NCBI GenBank assembly: GCA_023101725.1
Contig: JALJCO010010193.1
Span: forward strand, 62,001 to 126,000
DNA length: 64,000 bases
From: Atherinomorus stipes
Taxonomy: Eukaryota > Chordata > Actinopteri > Atheriniformes > Atherinidae
Reading direction: 5' to 3'
Of the stretch, positions 12,010 through 22,042 are shown one piece after another; positions within the stretch are counted from its first letter, which is position 1, and the number at the start of each line of letters is the position of its first letter. The translations under genes and the position numbers were made by a program. The notes beneath the pieces were generated by a model. It was not told where the DNA came from. It ran no database searches and saw only the letters and a program-made list of their open reading frames with translations.

Positions 12010-13543
12010 GGTATACACGAGCTACATACCACTAATACACACACAGGCTACATACTGTTTACACACACACAGGCTACGTACAGCTAATACACACAGGATA
12101 CGTACCACAGGCTACGTACAGCTAATACACACAGGATACGTACCGCTAACACACAGGCTATGTACCGCTAACATACACGCAGGCTACGTACCGAATCGAT
12201 AAAAGGCAAGCAGGCTATGTACCGCTAACATACACAGAGGCTACGTACCGCTAAGACACACACAGGCTACGTACCGCTAAGACACACAAAGGCTACGTAC
12301 CGCTAAGACACACACAGGCTACGTACCACTAACATACACGTAGGCTACTTACCGATAACATGCACACAGGCTACATACCGATAAGACACACACAGGCTAC
12401 ATACTGCTAACTTACACACAGGCTACGTACCGATAAAAGGCAAGCAGGCTATGTACCGCTAACATACACACAGGCTACGTACCGCTAAGACACACACAGG
12501 CTAGGTACCGCTAAGGCACACACAGGCTATGTACCGCTAACATACATGTAGGCTACGTACCGCTAATACACACAGGCTACGTGCTGCTTATACACACAGG
12601 CTACGTACTGCTAAGACACACACAGGCTACGTACTGCTAAGACACACACAGGCTAAGTTCCGCTAACATACACGTACAGATAACATACACGCAGGCTACG
12701 TACCGCTTATACACACAGGCTACGTGCTGCTAATACACACAGGCTCGTACCTCTAAGAAACACACAGGCTACGTACCGCTAACATACACGCAGGCTACGT
12801 ACCAATAAAAGGCAAGCAGGCTACGTACCGCTAAGACACACAGGCTACGTACTGCTAAGACACACACAGGCTACGTACCGCTAACATACACGCAGGCTAC
12901 GTACCGATAAAAGGCAAGCAGGCTACGTACCGCTAAGACACACAGGCTACGTACCGCTTAGACACACACAGGCTACGTACCGCTAACATACACGCAGGCT
13001 ACGTACCGATAAAAGGCAAGCAGGCTATGTACCGCTAACATTCACACAGGCTACGTACCGCTAAGACACACACAGGCTACGTACCGCTAACATACACGTA
13101 GGCTATGTACCGATAACATACACACAGGCTACGTACCGCTAAGACACACACAGGCTACATACTGCTAACATACATGCAGGCGACGTACCGATAAAAGGAA
13201 AGCAGGCTACGTACCGCTAACATACACACAGGCTATGTACCCCTAAGACACACAGGCTACGTACCACTAAGACACACACAGGCTACGTACCACTAACATA
13301 TACGCAGGCTACGTACCGCTTATACACACAGGCTACGTACTGCTAACACATACAGGCTACGTACCGCTACGACACACACAGACTACGTACCGCTAATAGA
13401 CAAGCAGGCTACGTACCGCCAACACATACAGGCTACGTACCGCTAACACACTGCTAACAGACACACAGACTACGTAATGCTAATACACACACAGGCTACG
13501 TACCGCTAACAGACACACAGGCTACGTACTGCTAACGAACACA
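12010..13543. repeat. Minisatellite, CAGGCTACGTACCGCTAA type, 1.5 kb
   Basis: Units of roughly 22-30 bp end in variable CA-rich stretches (ACACACA, CATACACG, AAGGCAAG). The core holds the palindrome TACGTA in most copies. Subtypes with GATAAAAGGCAAG recur at irregular spacing, suggesting higher-order amplification. Confidence 0.95.
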
Positions 13544-13923
13544 TCATTTCCATGTACACAGGAAGGAGAATAATTTATTTCCAACTTATTTAATTGGGAG
13601 TAATTAATTCTGAATTTAAAAACATGTAAGCGGGGCCATTTTCTCTGAGTAAGTGTGAAGTTCAGATCCTTGTACAGCACCAGTGGATGATGAGGATTTG
13701 ATGTGTGGGGCTGGAGCGCTACGAGACGTCATAAATGAGGAGGATGAGAGGTTTTTCCCCTCATGAAGCTCATTTTCCCGTTATGATCCACCTATCAGTG
13801 GCGTTGTTGTTCACAGCAGCAGCCTGGAACCCCGCTATGTCTTCTCCATGTTCCCGTCTCTGTCCTGCTCCTGAGTTCCCTCTCTGTTTATTCCCTCTGC
13901 ACCTCCTCCGTCTGGCCCTGCAG

Positions 13924-14004
13924 GAGCCGGTCTTCGCTGCTACCCTCTCTCCTCCCTCTGAGCCTTCTCTTCATGCTCCCTCCTGTGACGACACCCTCAG
14001 CCAG
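13924..14004 (+). CDS. svil: Supervillin candidate cassette exon w3
   Basis: Eighty-one bases preceded by a long pyrimidine-rich tract ending in ccctgcag and followed by CAG|GTATGC. It is phase 0-0 and open, giving 27 residues rich in Pro and Ser (EPVFAATLSPPSEPSL at the start, DDTLSQ at the end), as expected for a disordered linker. It lies just before a MITE that begins at 14087. A 156-codon open frame covers the region but has no other support. The function is unknown; the exon call is inferred from the signals and frame. Confidence 0.55.
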
Positions 14005-14086
14005 GTATGCTTGAGGTGTTGCAGCCTGCATGGTGCACTTGCATACCCACCTGCTTCATCAAATCAGCTGGAATCTTTTCTCTATT

Positions 14087-14586
14087 GGGCCTTTTCCACA
14101 GCACATGTTCAATACCCTTCCACACGGCAAGACACGCTATCTGTGTTTCCTCTGGAAAAATCCGTTATGAGCCGTTACGATTCTCCACACCTGTTTCAGA
14201 GCTAGCTCTAACCCTGCTGAACCTACACAAAACCTGACGGCTCTCCACTGATAGGTTGAAGGAATTTGGCGTCATACATGTTTCGCCTCGCCTCTTCTAA
14301 AAATATCTGTGGCTTGTAGTCACCGAAAACAGAGCCAGAGAAAACAACAGCAGTAGTAACACCTCCATATCATCAATGCCTCCATTGTTGTTTTTACTGT
14401 ACTGACCACCTCGTGGCACGGCAGTGACGTCACGGCAGTGACGTCACGGCAGTGTCGACCGCGTCTGCTCCGCCCACTTCCAGGTAGTAGACGACTACTA
14501 CTCCCGTGTGGAAACAAAAACGGTCATGGTCATCTTTAGGGTGTGGTGCTGTACTGTGCTGTGTGCAGCTGCAATGGAAAAGGCCC
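14087..14586. mobile_element. MITE, 500 bp, 12-bp perfect terminal inverted repeats
   Basis: GGGCCTTTTCCA at 14087-14098 and TGGAAAAGGCCC at 14575-14586. No transposase. The interior has three nearly identical GGCAGTGACGTCAC blocks at 14420-14455. The superfamily is not certain because no clear target duplication is seen. Confidence 0.8.
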
Positions 14587-14646
14587 ATAATTGACCCGAT
14601 CTTTGAACCGTTTCTAGACTGTGGCAGCTTTTCTTTGTGTTATACA

Positions 14647-14696
14647 GTGGGTGCAGAAAGTATTCAAACCTATTTAAACTTTTTAATCTTTGTTTG
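14647..14696. mobile_element. Solo Tc1-type terminal sequence
   Basis: CAGTGGGTGCAGAAAGTATT resembles the Tc1-type end found again at 14803, but has no partner on the right, so it is an extra, isolated end next to the main element. Confidence 0.55.
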
Positions 14697-15992
14697 GGGG
14701 GGTGTAATGATGACAGAGCAGCAGTAATCATTCAGTGTACTTTATTCAACATTTCTGCCAGGAAGCTGAAAAAGCACCAAAGCTCAGCAGCAGTGGGTAC
14801 GGAAAGTATTCAGACTCCTTTAAATTTTTCACTCTTTGTTTCATTGCAGCCATTTGCTAAAATCACTAAAGTTTATTTTATCTCTCATTAATGTCACTCA
14901 GCACCCATCTGGACAGAAAAAAACAGAAATGTAGAAATTTTTGCAAATTTATTAAAGAAAAACTGACATATGACATGATCATAAGTATTCAGAGGCTTTG
15001 CAGTGACTCATATTTAACTTGTATGCTGTCCGTTCCTTCTGATCCTCCTTGAGATGGTTCTACTCCTTCATTGGAGTCCAGCTGTGTTTAATTAAGCTGA
15101 TTGGACTTGATTAGGAAAGACACACACCTGTCTATATCAGACCTTACAGCTCACAGTGCATGTCAGAGCAAATGAGGATCATGAGGTGGAAGGAACTGTC
15201 CAAGGAGCTCAGAGACAGAATTGTGGCGAGACACAGATCTGGACAAGGTTACAAAAGAGTTTCTGCAGCACTAAAGGTTCCTAAGAGCACGGTGGCCTCC
15301 ATAGTCCTTACATGGAAGAAGTTTGGGACGACCAGAACTCTTCCTAGACCCGGCCGTCCAGCCAAACTGAGCAATGGTGGGAGAAGAGCCTTGGTGAGAG
15401 AGTAAAGAAGAAGCCAAAGATCACTGTGGCTGAGCTCCAGAGATGCAGTAGGGGAGATGGAGAAAGTTCCACAAAGTCAGTATCACTGCAGCCTCCACCA
15501 GTCGGGGCTTTATGGCAGAGTGGCCCGATGGAAGCCTCTCCTCAGTGCAGACATATGAAAGCCCGCATAGAGTTTGCCAAAAACACATGAAGGACTCCCA
15601 GACTGAGAGAAATAAGATTCTCTGGTCTGATGAGACCAAGATTGAACTTTCTGGAGTTCATTCTAAGCGGTATGTGTGGAGAAAACCAGGCACTGCTCAT
15701 CACCTGCCCAATACCATCCCAACAGTGAAACATGGTGGTGGCAGCATCATGCTATGGGGGTGTTTTTCAGCTGCAGGGACAGGACGACTGGTTGCAGTTG
15801 AAGGAAAAATGAATGCGGCCAAGTACAGAGATCCTGGAAGAAAAGCTCTTCCAGAGTTCAGGAGCTCAGACTGGACCGAAGGTTCACCTTCCAACAAGAC
15901 AATGACCCTCACACACAGCTGAAATAACAAAGGAGTGGATCAGAACCACTCTGGACCATTCTGGACCGGCCCAGCCAGAACCCTGACTTAAA

Positions 15993-16814
15993 GGGGAAAC
16001 TCAGTAACTTTTTTTACCTCAATAAATGCTTTTCGGAATCCCCGTGGGGCTAAACAAAGTGTTTACGGAGCGATTCAATGCCCTCCCCCCTCCCGCCGGT
16101 GCCTCTGGCCTGCGAGCAGCTCTATGCAACTTTGCCTGCGCCGACCCGAGCAGAACTTGCAACAACAGAAACCGCTGTATGGTTCTCAGGTCCCCTATCT
16201 ACCGAGCTGCTTCCAGCTCTGATTTGAACCAGACTACCAGCTCTGATCTGAACCAGACTACCAGCTCTGATCTGAACCAGACTACCAGCTCTGATTTGAA
16301 CCAGACTACCAGCGCTAATTCAAAGAAAACATTTCTTTATCTTCCACCACCTAAACACGGCTCCTGGCTCTCATAACCAACTCTTTGCTGGACCAGAGTG
16401 ATTCACGTAGCTGCGCTGCCTGGGCGCCGGGTGAAGCATCACTGCTTCAGGCTCAATAATCACTTGTCACGTCCGCAAAAAGTAAATCAAAGTTCGTATT
16501 CTTACCTGCTACTCGCCAACACCAGAGAAAAATATAATCCACGACATATTTACCCGCAAATCGCGGGTAAAACGTCCCGTTTCAGAAAATACAGGTCTTT
16601 GCTTTGAGCAGAGGGAGACGAGGTGCTGCTACCAACGCAGCAACGTAGCATCAACAAGCTAGTAAACGCTTAGAAATATATCCAGGGATCAAAATAGAAG
16701 AAAGGCAGGTAGAGAAGCCGTTTGTGTGCTGTGGGGGTGTAAGGGGGGTTGAACTTTACGACAGTGAAAGGACGCCACTAGGGGGAGCCCCGAGCTGAAG
16801 TTACTGAGTTCACC
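15993..16814. mobile_element. MITE inserted into the Tc1 transposase
   Basis: GGGGAAACTCAGTAACTT on the left and AAGTTACTGAGTTCACC on the right are inverted ends. Transposase sequence continues on both sides, so this is a later insertion. Confidence 0.7.
16209..16314. repeat. Tandem repeat, 24-bp unit, about 4.5 copies
   Basis: ACCAGCTCTGATCTGAACC-type units inside the inserted MITE. In one frame they read SSDLNQTT repeats; not a gene. Confidence 0.9.
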
Positions 16815-17399
16815 ATCCAACCTGACACAACTGGAGAGGATCTGCAAGAAGAACCAGAAGATCCCAAATCCAGGTGTGGAACACGTGGACATGACTCTTC
16901 ATTCCCATGAAGAGTCATGGCTGTACCAGCTCAGAAGTACTTCTACTCAGTACTGAGCAAAGTACTCAATACTTATGACCATGTCATATTTCAGTTTTTC
17001 TTTTTCAATAGATTTGGAAAAAATTTCACGTTTCTGTTTTTTCTGACCAGATGGATGGTGAGTGACATTAATGAGAAATAAAATGAACTTTTTTGATTTT
17101 AGCAAATGGCTGCAATGAAACAAAGAGTGAAAAGTTTAAAGGGGTGTGAATACTTTCCGTACCCCCTGCTGCTGAGCTTTGGTGCTTTTTCAGCTTCCTG
17201 GCAGAAATGTTGAATAAAGAACACTGAATGATTACTGCTGCTCTGTCATCATTACACCCCTGCTGCTGCATCATCCCAGTATTTGTAATCCCAAATCTTC
17301 ATCATTGCTCAGGCAGCTTGTCCTGCTTCTTTTTCTTCTTCATGTATTCATCCCTACCTCTTACCTCTCGTCTTCCCTGTCCTCCTCCTGTGACTGAAG

Positions 17400-17456
17400 C
17401 TCACTCGATCCCCCAGGGCCATACAGGCGGATGAAAGACACCCCTGGAGAAGGAAG
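17400..17456 (+). CDS. svil: Supervillin candidate cassette exon w4
   Basis: Fifty-seven bases, phase 0-0, from a tgactgaag acceptor to the donor GGAAG|GTGACC, giving 19 residues (LTRSPRAIQADERHPWRRK). A long CT-rich tract lies upstream. A second AG 17 bases further in (cccccag) looks stronger, but using it shifts the frame into a TGA, so only the first AG keeps the protein open. It occupies a repeat-free island between a Tc1 end and a (CA)n tract. The basic, Trp-containing sequence loosely resembles the ExxWxxR motifs of exons w1 and w5. Confidence 0.42.
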
Positions 17457-17499
17457 GTGACCTGTCTGTTCCACCCTGCTGTTCTCTGGACGCAGCGTT

Positions 17500-17521
17500 G
17501 ACACGCACACACACACACACA
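17500..17521. repeat. (CA)n microsatellite
   Basis: Short CA run 44 bases after candidate exon w4. Confidence 0.9.
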
Positions 17522-17916
17522 GCAGTTACTGGCACCAAATGAGCAGCCGTTGGTTATAAAATCATCTCCTTTAACATCACGACTAACTGCAGCCTGTAAC
17601 CCTACAACAGGTCACATGATAATCAGACATGGACGTGTCAGCTTTGTTTCACCACTTTGTTTTGGTGAAGAATTCCACATTTACAACTCTGATGCATGTT
17701 TAACAAAACCACCTGATGTCAGAGATAAAGATCATCATCACGGTGGTAGAGGGGTCCAAGTAGAAGAAGGGGAACAGAGGTTTTCAGTCACTGAATGCAT
17801 CTGGAAATCCACCCACATTTCAGGCTGATCATGCGAGACAGAAACATTTTTTTCCCCCTTAAAAAAGGGGGGGGGAAACCAGCAAAAAGAGGAAAAAGAT
17901 TAAAAACGGTAAGAGC

Positions 17917-19240
17917 TAGGGGTGGGTGTTGGCAAAGACTTTACAATCCGCATCACGATAAGTGGGACATAATCGGTACTGTGACGTTGTGATACTGCAA
18001 TACAGCTGTGTGAAAAAGTACTTGCCCCTTCCTCATTTATTTTTTGCATGTTTGTCACACTTAAATGTTTCAGATCATCAAACAAATTTAAGATACTAAA
18101 GATATATTACACTAGTTCTGCTTGTTAGATCTGTCTTTGTCTGACCGGAGCGGTACAGAAACAGTGATGATGATGATGAAGGCCTGATTGCAAACCCGAG
18201 TTCGCAGCCAAACACTCGCGCACAACGGGAAGAATTATAAACTGGAATCTTCACAAACATCGGTTTCCCTCTGAGATAAAAGACACGAACACGATAAGAA
18301 ACAGTTATTATTAACTTCGTGTTTCTTGGTGGGGGGGCTGGAAGCCGTTATCACCTCCTGAGGAGGAGACGGAGCTGCAGGAGATTTTCTGCTCGTTCCG
18401 TCGGCACATTCCTGCAGAAATGAAATCATCCACAAGTTTTCCAGTGGGGAGAACAAAAAGATTGCTGTTGTCCTTCGTACACCAGGTACAGAGCAGTTCT
18501 GATGCCAACAGGACGCCATGATGTCGGTTTGTGGTTGTAGGTCTGGGAGGGAGGGACTTGGACAGTGTAGTTCGGGGGAGGGGGGTAATTGGCTGGAAGT
18601 CAATGACGTAGTTGCTGCACGAGGAGTAAAATAAACCGAACTGCCAATCAGCCCATTTGTGAATGCTGACTTCACCATGTGGGCCGACACACCCAGGGAA
18701 AAAGGAAACGCCAATCTATAATTTAACCCCTTAGGGAACATAGGCAGGCTGGAGAAACTAAAATATATGATCAAAAACCTTAAAAAAAAAAACTAAATTT
18801 CATGGCAGGGGCACTTTCAATTTTTTTTTTTTCCCCTTACTAATAAAAATCTTCATCTTAAAACTGCATTTTGTGTTTACTTGTGTTATCTTCGTCTCAC
18901 TTTTATATTTGTTTGATGATCTCAAACATATAAGTGTGAGCAACATGCAAAAAATAAGAAATCAGGAAGGAGGCACTTTTTCACTCAACTGTATATTGTG
19001 ATATTTTAGGCATAGAGACATTTAAAATGCAGCTTGAAGTAAAAGTTGTGAAACAACAAATTGAGTCTAAATCAGTGAAATCCAGCTCCTCCATGTCCCG
19101 TTTATTAAACTCAGACAGGTTTCTTTCCACTTGCATCTCATAATAAAACCATTTACAATCGTCCCCCTGAACATGAATATTTCTCACTTTGGGAAAACCC
19201 AACTGGATAGATGTGACAATAAAATAAAAATAAAGATAAA
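17917..19240 (-). mobile_element. hAT-like element, copy 1, split by a Tc1 derivative
   Basis: Starts TAGGGGTGGGTGTTGGCAAA and resumes after 18993 with TATTGTGATATTTTAGGC. The parts at 18994-19240 are the reverse complement of 25476-26280 (copy 2). The break between the two parts is filled by the Tc1-type element. Confidence 0.65.
18003..18991. mobile_element. Non-autonomous Tc1-type element (TA target site)
   Basis: Both ends match the full Tc1 at 57993-59602 (CAGCTGTGTGAAAAAG at left, TTTTTCACTCAACTG at right, with TTTCAGATCATCAAACAAAT inside), flanked by TA at 18001-18002 and 18992-18993. The inside has no transposase; its 179-codon minus-strand open frame shows no domain. Confidence 0.8.
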
Positions 19241-19249
19241 GATCTTTTT

Positions 19250-19345
19250 GGGCGGTATTTAGCTCTACTGGTTGAGCAACTGCTCCATGTTCAGAGGCTA
19301 CGGGTCCTCAACGCAGCCGGCAGGTTCGATTCTTGGCCCGGATCC
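19250..19345 (+). mobile_element. tRNA-derived SINE-like head
   Basis: TTTAGCTCTACTGGTTGAGC resembles a tRNA A box and GGTTCGATTC at 19323 a B box, spaced as in a tRNA gene. It does not fold into a clean tRNA, and the tail boundary is unclear. Confidence 0.5.
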
Positions 19346-20176
19346 TAGAACAGAGGTTCTAGGATCAGTTCCCCGTCTGGAGTTTAGTTATCAGAACTAC
19401 CTTCCCCATCTGTCTGCGTTGGCACATGAGGGAGCATCTTGACGGGAACCCTTTTTGACACAATCATCTGAGACAGAGACAAATTTATGCCCCAGATCAT
19501 CTGATACAAAACTGAGGTTTCTCATCTCTTTTATTCAAAGCTATAATAAAGCTGCTTACCAGCTTTCCATCATCACGCTCATTTGTATCACATATCGGAA
19601 CAGCCCCCCCGTTGTAAAGCTGCCCTACTAACGTCTTCTTTACCTTTCATTGAAGTCCGGGTGCCAATCACAGATCCTACTGCCACACTTTGCAGCTGTA
19701 TTTAGGTCATTAAGTTTGTATAAAATAATTGCTTCTGGACATTTCAGAATAGTTCTGGAATTGGGACGTGCACCATTGTGATGGATTTGATAATGAATTT
19801 GTACACTCCCATTGTCACAGTTCTTGTTATAACGGTCTCAGTAAACAGCTGTAATAGCTGTGGGAGTTTTTAAATATGGCCTATTTCAGTTTCTGTGGAA
19901 AAGACCCTGCCTCGGAGAAGGAGCTAAAAGAACTCCACCTTTTGCTGCATGCTGGACCAGCGCTGATAGAACAGCAAGATCTCGTGAGATTTTGTCGTTC
20001 TGTTATAAAATCTTGCAAGATTTCATGAGTAAAATATTGATACCACATTTTTTAATATTGATATGATGTTGCAACGTAAAATATGATATATATCAGTGTA
20101 TGGATATTTGGTCGCCCCCCTAGTAAGAGCTCTGTCAGGCTGTCTCCTTCAGCAGCGGTGCCGTCTGTTTCCTCAG
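19346..20176. other. Intron sequence, old repeat remnants
   Basis: No exon supported. The stretch at 20000-20095 (TCTTGCAAGAT and ATATTGATA motifs) is related to 24240-24330. Confidence 0.4.
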
Positions 20177-20342
20177 AGAGCTGCATACAGTGATACGGAC
20201 GACCAGATGATGGACGCCCACATGTCCATCCAGGAGCGGAAGCAGCAGATCGTGGCCCGGGAGGAGGCCTGGAAGACCAGAGGCCACGGAGCTGCCAATG
20301 ACTCCACCCAGTTCACAGTGGCTGCACGCATGGTGAAGAAAG
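20177..20342 (+). CDS. svil: Supervillin exon w5 (linker before gelsolin repeats)
   Basis: Acceptor tttcctcag, donor AAAG|GTGAGA; enters in phase 0 and leaves in phase 1. It encodes core residues about 45-100. [20 protein letters not shown] followed by [19 protein letters not shown] is a highly conserved vertebrate supervillin segment, which anchors the identification of the gene. No catalytic role; it lies in the part of the protein that leads into the gelsolin-like repeats. Confidence 0.93.
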
Positions 20343-20465
20343 GTGAGACTGCCGAAGCCCGGTTAGCGTATGGCTCATTTCAGCCTCAGCTCTGATCTGA
20401 CTGCTGTCTGGATTTAACCCCTCAGAGCTGTTCACGTTTCTGCCTCCCAACCTTCAAACACAAGC

Positions 20466-21441
20466 TGGGTTTCCATTGCACCTGGAATTTCACAAAATCT
20501 AAATATCGCAATTAAAAACCGCTAATGGAAACGCCTACAGTTTGGAAAAAAACTCAAATATCGCAAAAAAGTTTTTGTGCCTTCATGAGGCAGATTTTCA
20601 GATGTTTCGGTAAAGCAGTTTTTCACGTAAGTGTAATGGAAACACTTTTTTGCATGTACACACCATCAGGCGTGACGTAGGGGAGTAAAATCCAGTTATT
20701 CCTTCTTGATAATGATGTTTATGATAATTTTTTTAATTTATTTAACCTTTATTTTACCAGGAACAGACCCATTGAGATTAAAAACCTCTTTTCCAAGGGG
20801 GTCCTTCATCCACTGTGAAATGGGAGTGATGGGGGAAGTTTTATCAGTCACATACATGAAAAATCCCCAAATCTCCGTAACTCAACAAGCTGAGTTCATT
20901 TAGGACATTATACAGATGCTTTAAGTTCTTCATGTATTAACGACTGACCACCAGCTGTTTGTCGTTTCCACACGTTTGTAACGCCACGACTCGGTTATCT
21001 GGTTCCCACATGTTATTATACGTCAGCAGGATTTAATAAAAAGTGACCACGGATAACATGGTATGACTGCGCCTTCGTATCAGCAGCTGCATCACCACAT
21101 CAGTCAGGAACATCCACACTCCAGAAGTTCATCCTGAGGGGGTTTTCATTTGTGTTACATTTCGGGCGTCTGTCCTGGAAGTCTCCACCAGTGTTTTTCC
21201 CTGCTGATGTGATCAGAGGCTCCGTACATACGGACTTTACCTCTGAATCATCATCTCCTGATGAGCAGCAGCTCTGAAACACAACATGTTTATATCTCCA
21301 TCCTCCTCAAAGTGGAGTCTTGTGGGACAGATTTGACCAGAATTACGGCTTATACCATTTGATGGAAACTCTGCAGTTGTACTTTAAAATTGAAGAAATA
21401 GCACTTTAGTTTTTGAAATCGTGTTATGGAAATGCGGCTAT
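20466..21441. mobile_element. Degraded element with GGGTTTCCATT ends
   Basis: GGGTTTCCATTGCAC at left and GTTATGGAAATGCGGCTAT at right are imperfect inverted ends. A segment inside (20725-20800, TTTATTTAACCTTTATTTTA) recurs at 43610 and is a widespread fish repeat. Confidence 0.4.
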
Positions 21442-21633
21442 AGACATCATCACTGTTAGAACACAGATGCAACAGAGGCAGTTATGAAGCAGCCGGGAAA
21501 TCTAAAATCCAAAACGCACACACCTGCTCTGCATGCAGCAAACAAACGAGCTCAACTCTCATGATTAACATGAACACACACCTGAACCATCAGCCTGTGA
21601 AGTTCAACTCTGCTGGTCTTCATGAACCTGCAG

Positions 21634-21717
21634 GTCTGGCCTCTCCCTCTGCTCTCCAGCCCTCAGCTCCGTCCAAACCGAAGAGCAGCAGCCCCGCTAT
21701 CTCCAAACCACTAGAAG
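21634..21717 (+). CDS. svil: Supervillin exon w6 (Ser/Pro-rich linker)
   Basis: Acceptor aacctgcag, donor GAAG|GTGGGT, phase 1-1. The split codon with exon w5 restores GLASPSALQP, matching the supervillin order MVKKG-LASP. The rest is Ser/Pro/Lys-rich and ends SKPLE. It is low complexity and likely disordered, with many possible phosphorylation sites. Symmetric 84-base exon, so skipping would keep the frame. Confidence 0.88.
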
Positions 21718-21850
21718 GTGGGTTCGGCTCCGTCTGGTTCTCTTTCATCGTGCTGTGGTCCTGAGGGGCCCTCGGCTTGCTGCTGTTCCAAGCCTCCACT
21801 GTCTGCAGGCACACCAATGATGAGCTTTGTTTAAACGTGGTGTGTTGCAG

Positions 21851-21937
21851 AGATCAGAGCTGTGCCAGATCTGAAGCTGGAGTCAGACCAGAAGCTGGAC
21901 AGACTGGAGTCCTTCCTGGATAAGCTGAACAGCAAAG
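21851..21937 (+). CDS. svil: Supervillin exon w7 (coiled-coil-like segment)
   Basis: Acceptor gtgttgcag, donor AAAG|GTGAGC, phase 1-1, 87 bases. It encodes EIRAVPDLKLESDQKLDRLE and then SFLDKLNSK; leucine spacing suggests a short amphipathic helix. Same order and motif (LESDxKLDRLExFL) as other vertebrate supervillins. Only 133 bases separate it from exon w6. Confidence 0.92.
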
Positions 21938-22042
21938 GTGAGCAGGACGCTTCAGACAGACGGACGTTGTCTGCCCCTCCTGGTGAGGCCAGTAAGGCTG
22001 TAGCAGGACGTATAAAAACGGGACTCAACACAAGATAAACAG

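Larger units (their letters stand above)
15160..16890 (+). pseudogene. Tc1 transposase, frameshifted and interrupted
   Basis: N-terminal paired-like DNA-binding part ELRDRIVARHRSGQGYKRVS and the GRPAKLS hinge, then a frame change, then [12 protein letters not shown] (first catalytic Asp) and [20 protein letters not shown]. The WPSQNPDL region at about 15970 is cut by an insertion; PSNLTQLERICKKNQKIP after 16815 is its C-terminal end. The element is inactive. It would have excised and inserted the transposon at TA sites. Confidence 0.8.
14701..17262. mobile_element. Tc1-family transposon with about 215-bp inverted repeats, interrupted
   Basis: Bases 14701-14920 are the near-perfect reverse complement of 17048-17262. 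The standard Tc1 end (CAGTGGGTACGGAAAGTATT) lies about 100 bases inside, so the inverted arms extend beyond the usual terminus. It contains a broken transposase and, at 15993-16814, a second inserted element. Confidence 0.85.

Noticed and set aside
13735..14205. 156-codon open frame as an independent gene
   Set aside because: It runs into a MITE and has no recognisable domain; only its middle looks like an exon by splice signals.
17417..17456. 40-nt exon starting at the stronger cccccag acceptor
   Set aside because: Phase 0 entry gives GGC CAT ACA GGC GGA TGA, a stop codon, and the length would shift the frame.
18235..18774. 179-codon minus-strand frame
   Set aside because: It lies inside the Tc1 derivative and has no transposase motif or other recognisable domain.
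19250..19345. A functional tRNA gene
   Set aside because: A and B box-like motifs are present but the arms do not pair into a cloverleaf; a SINE head fits better.
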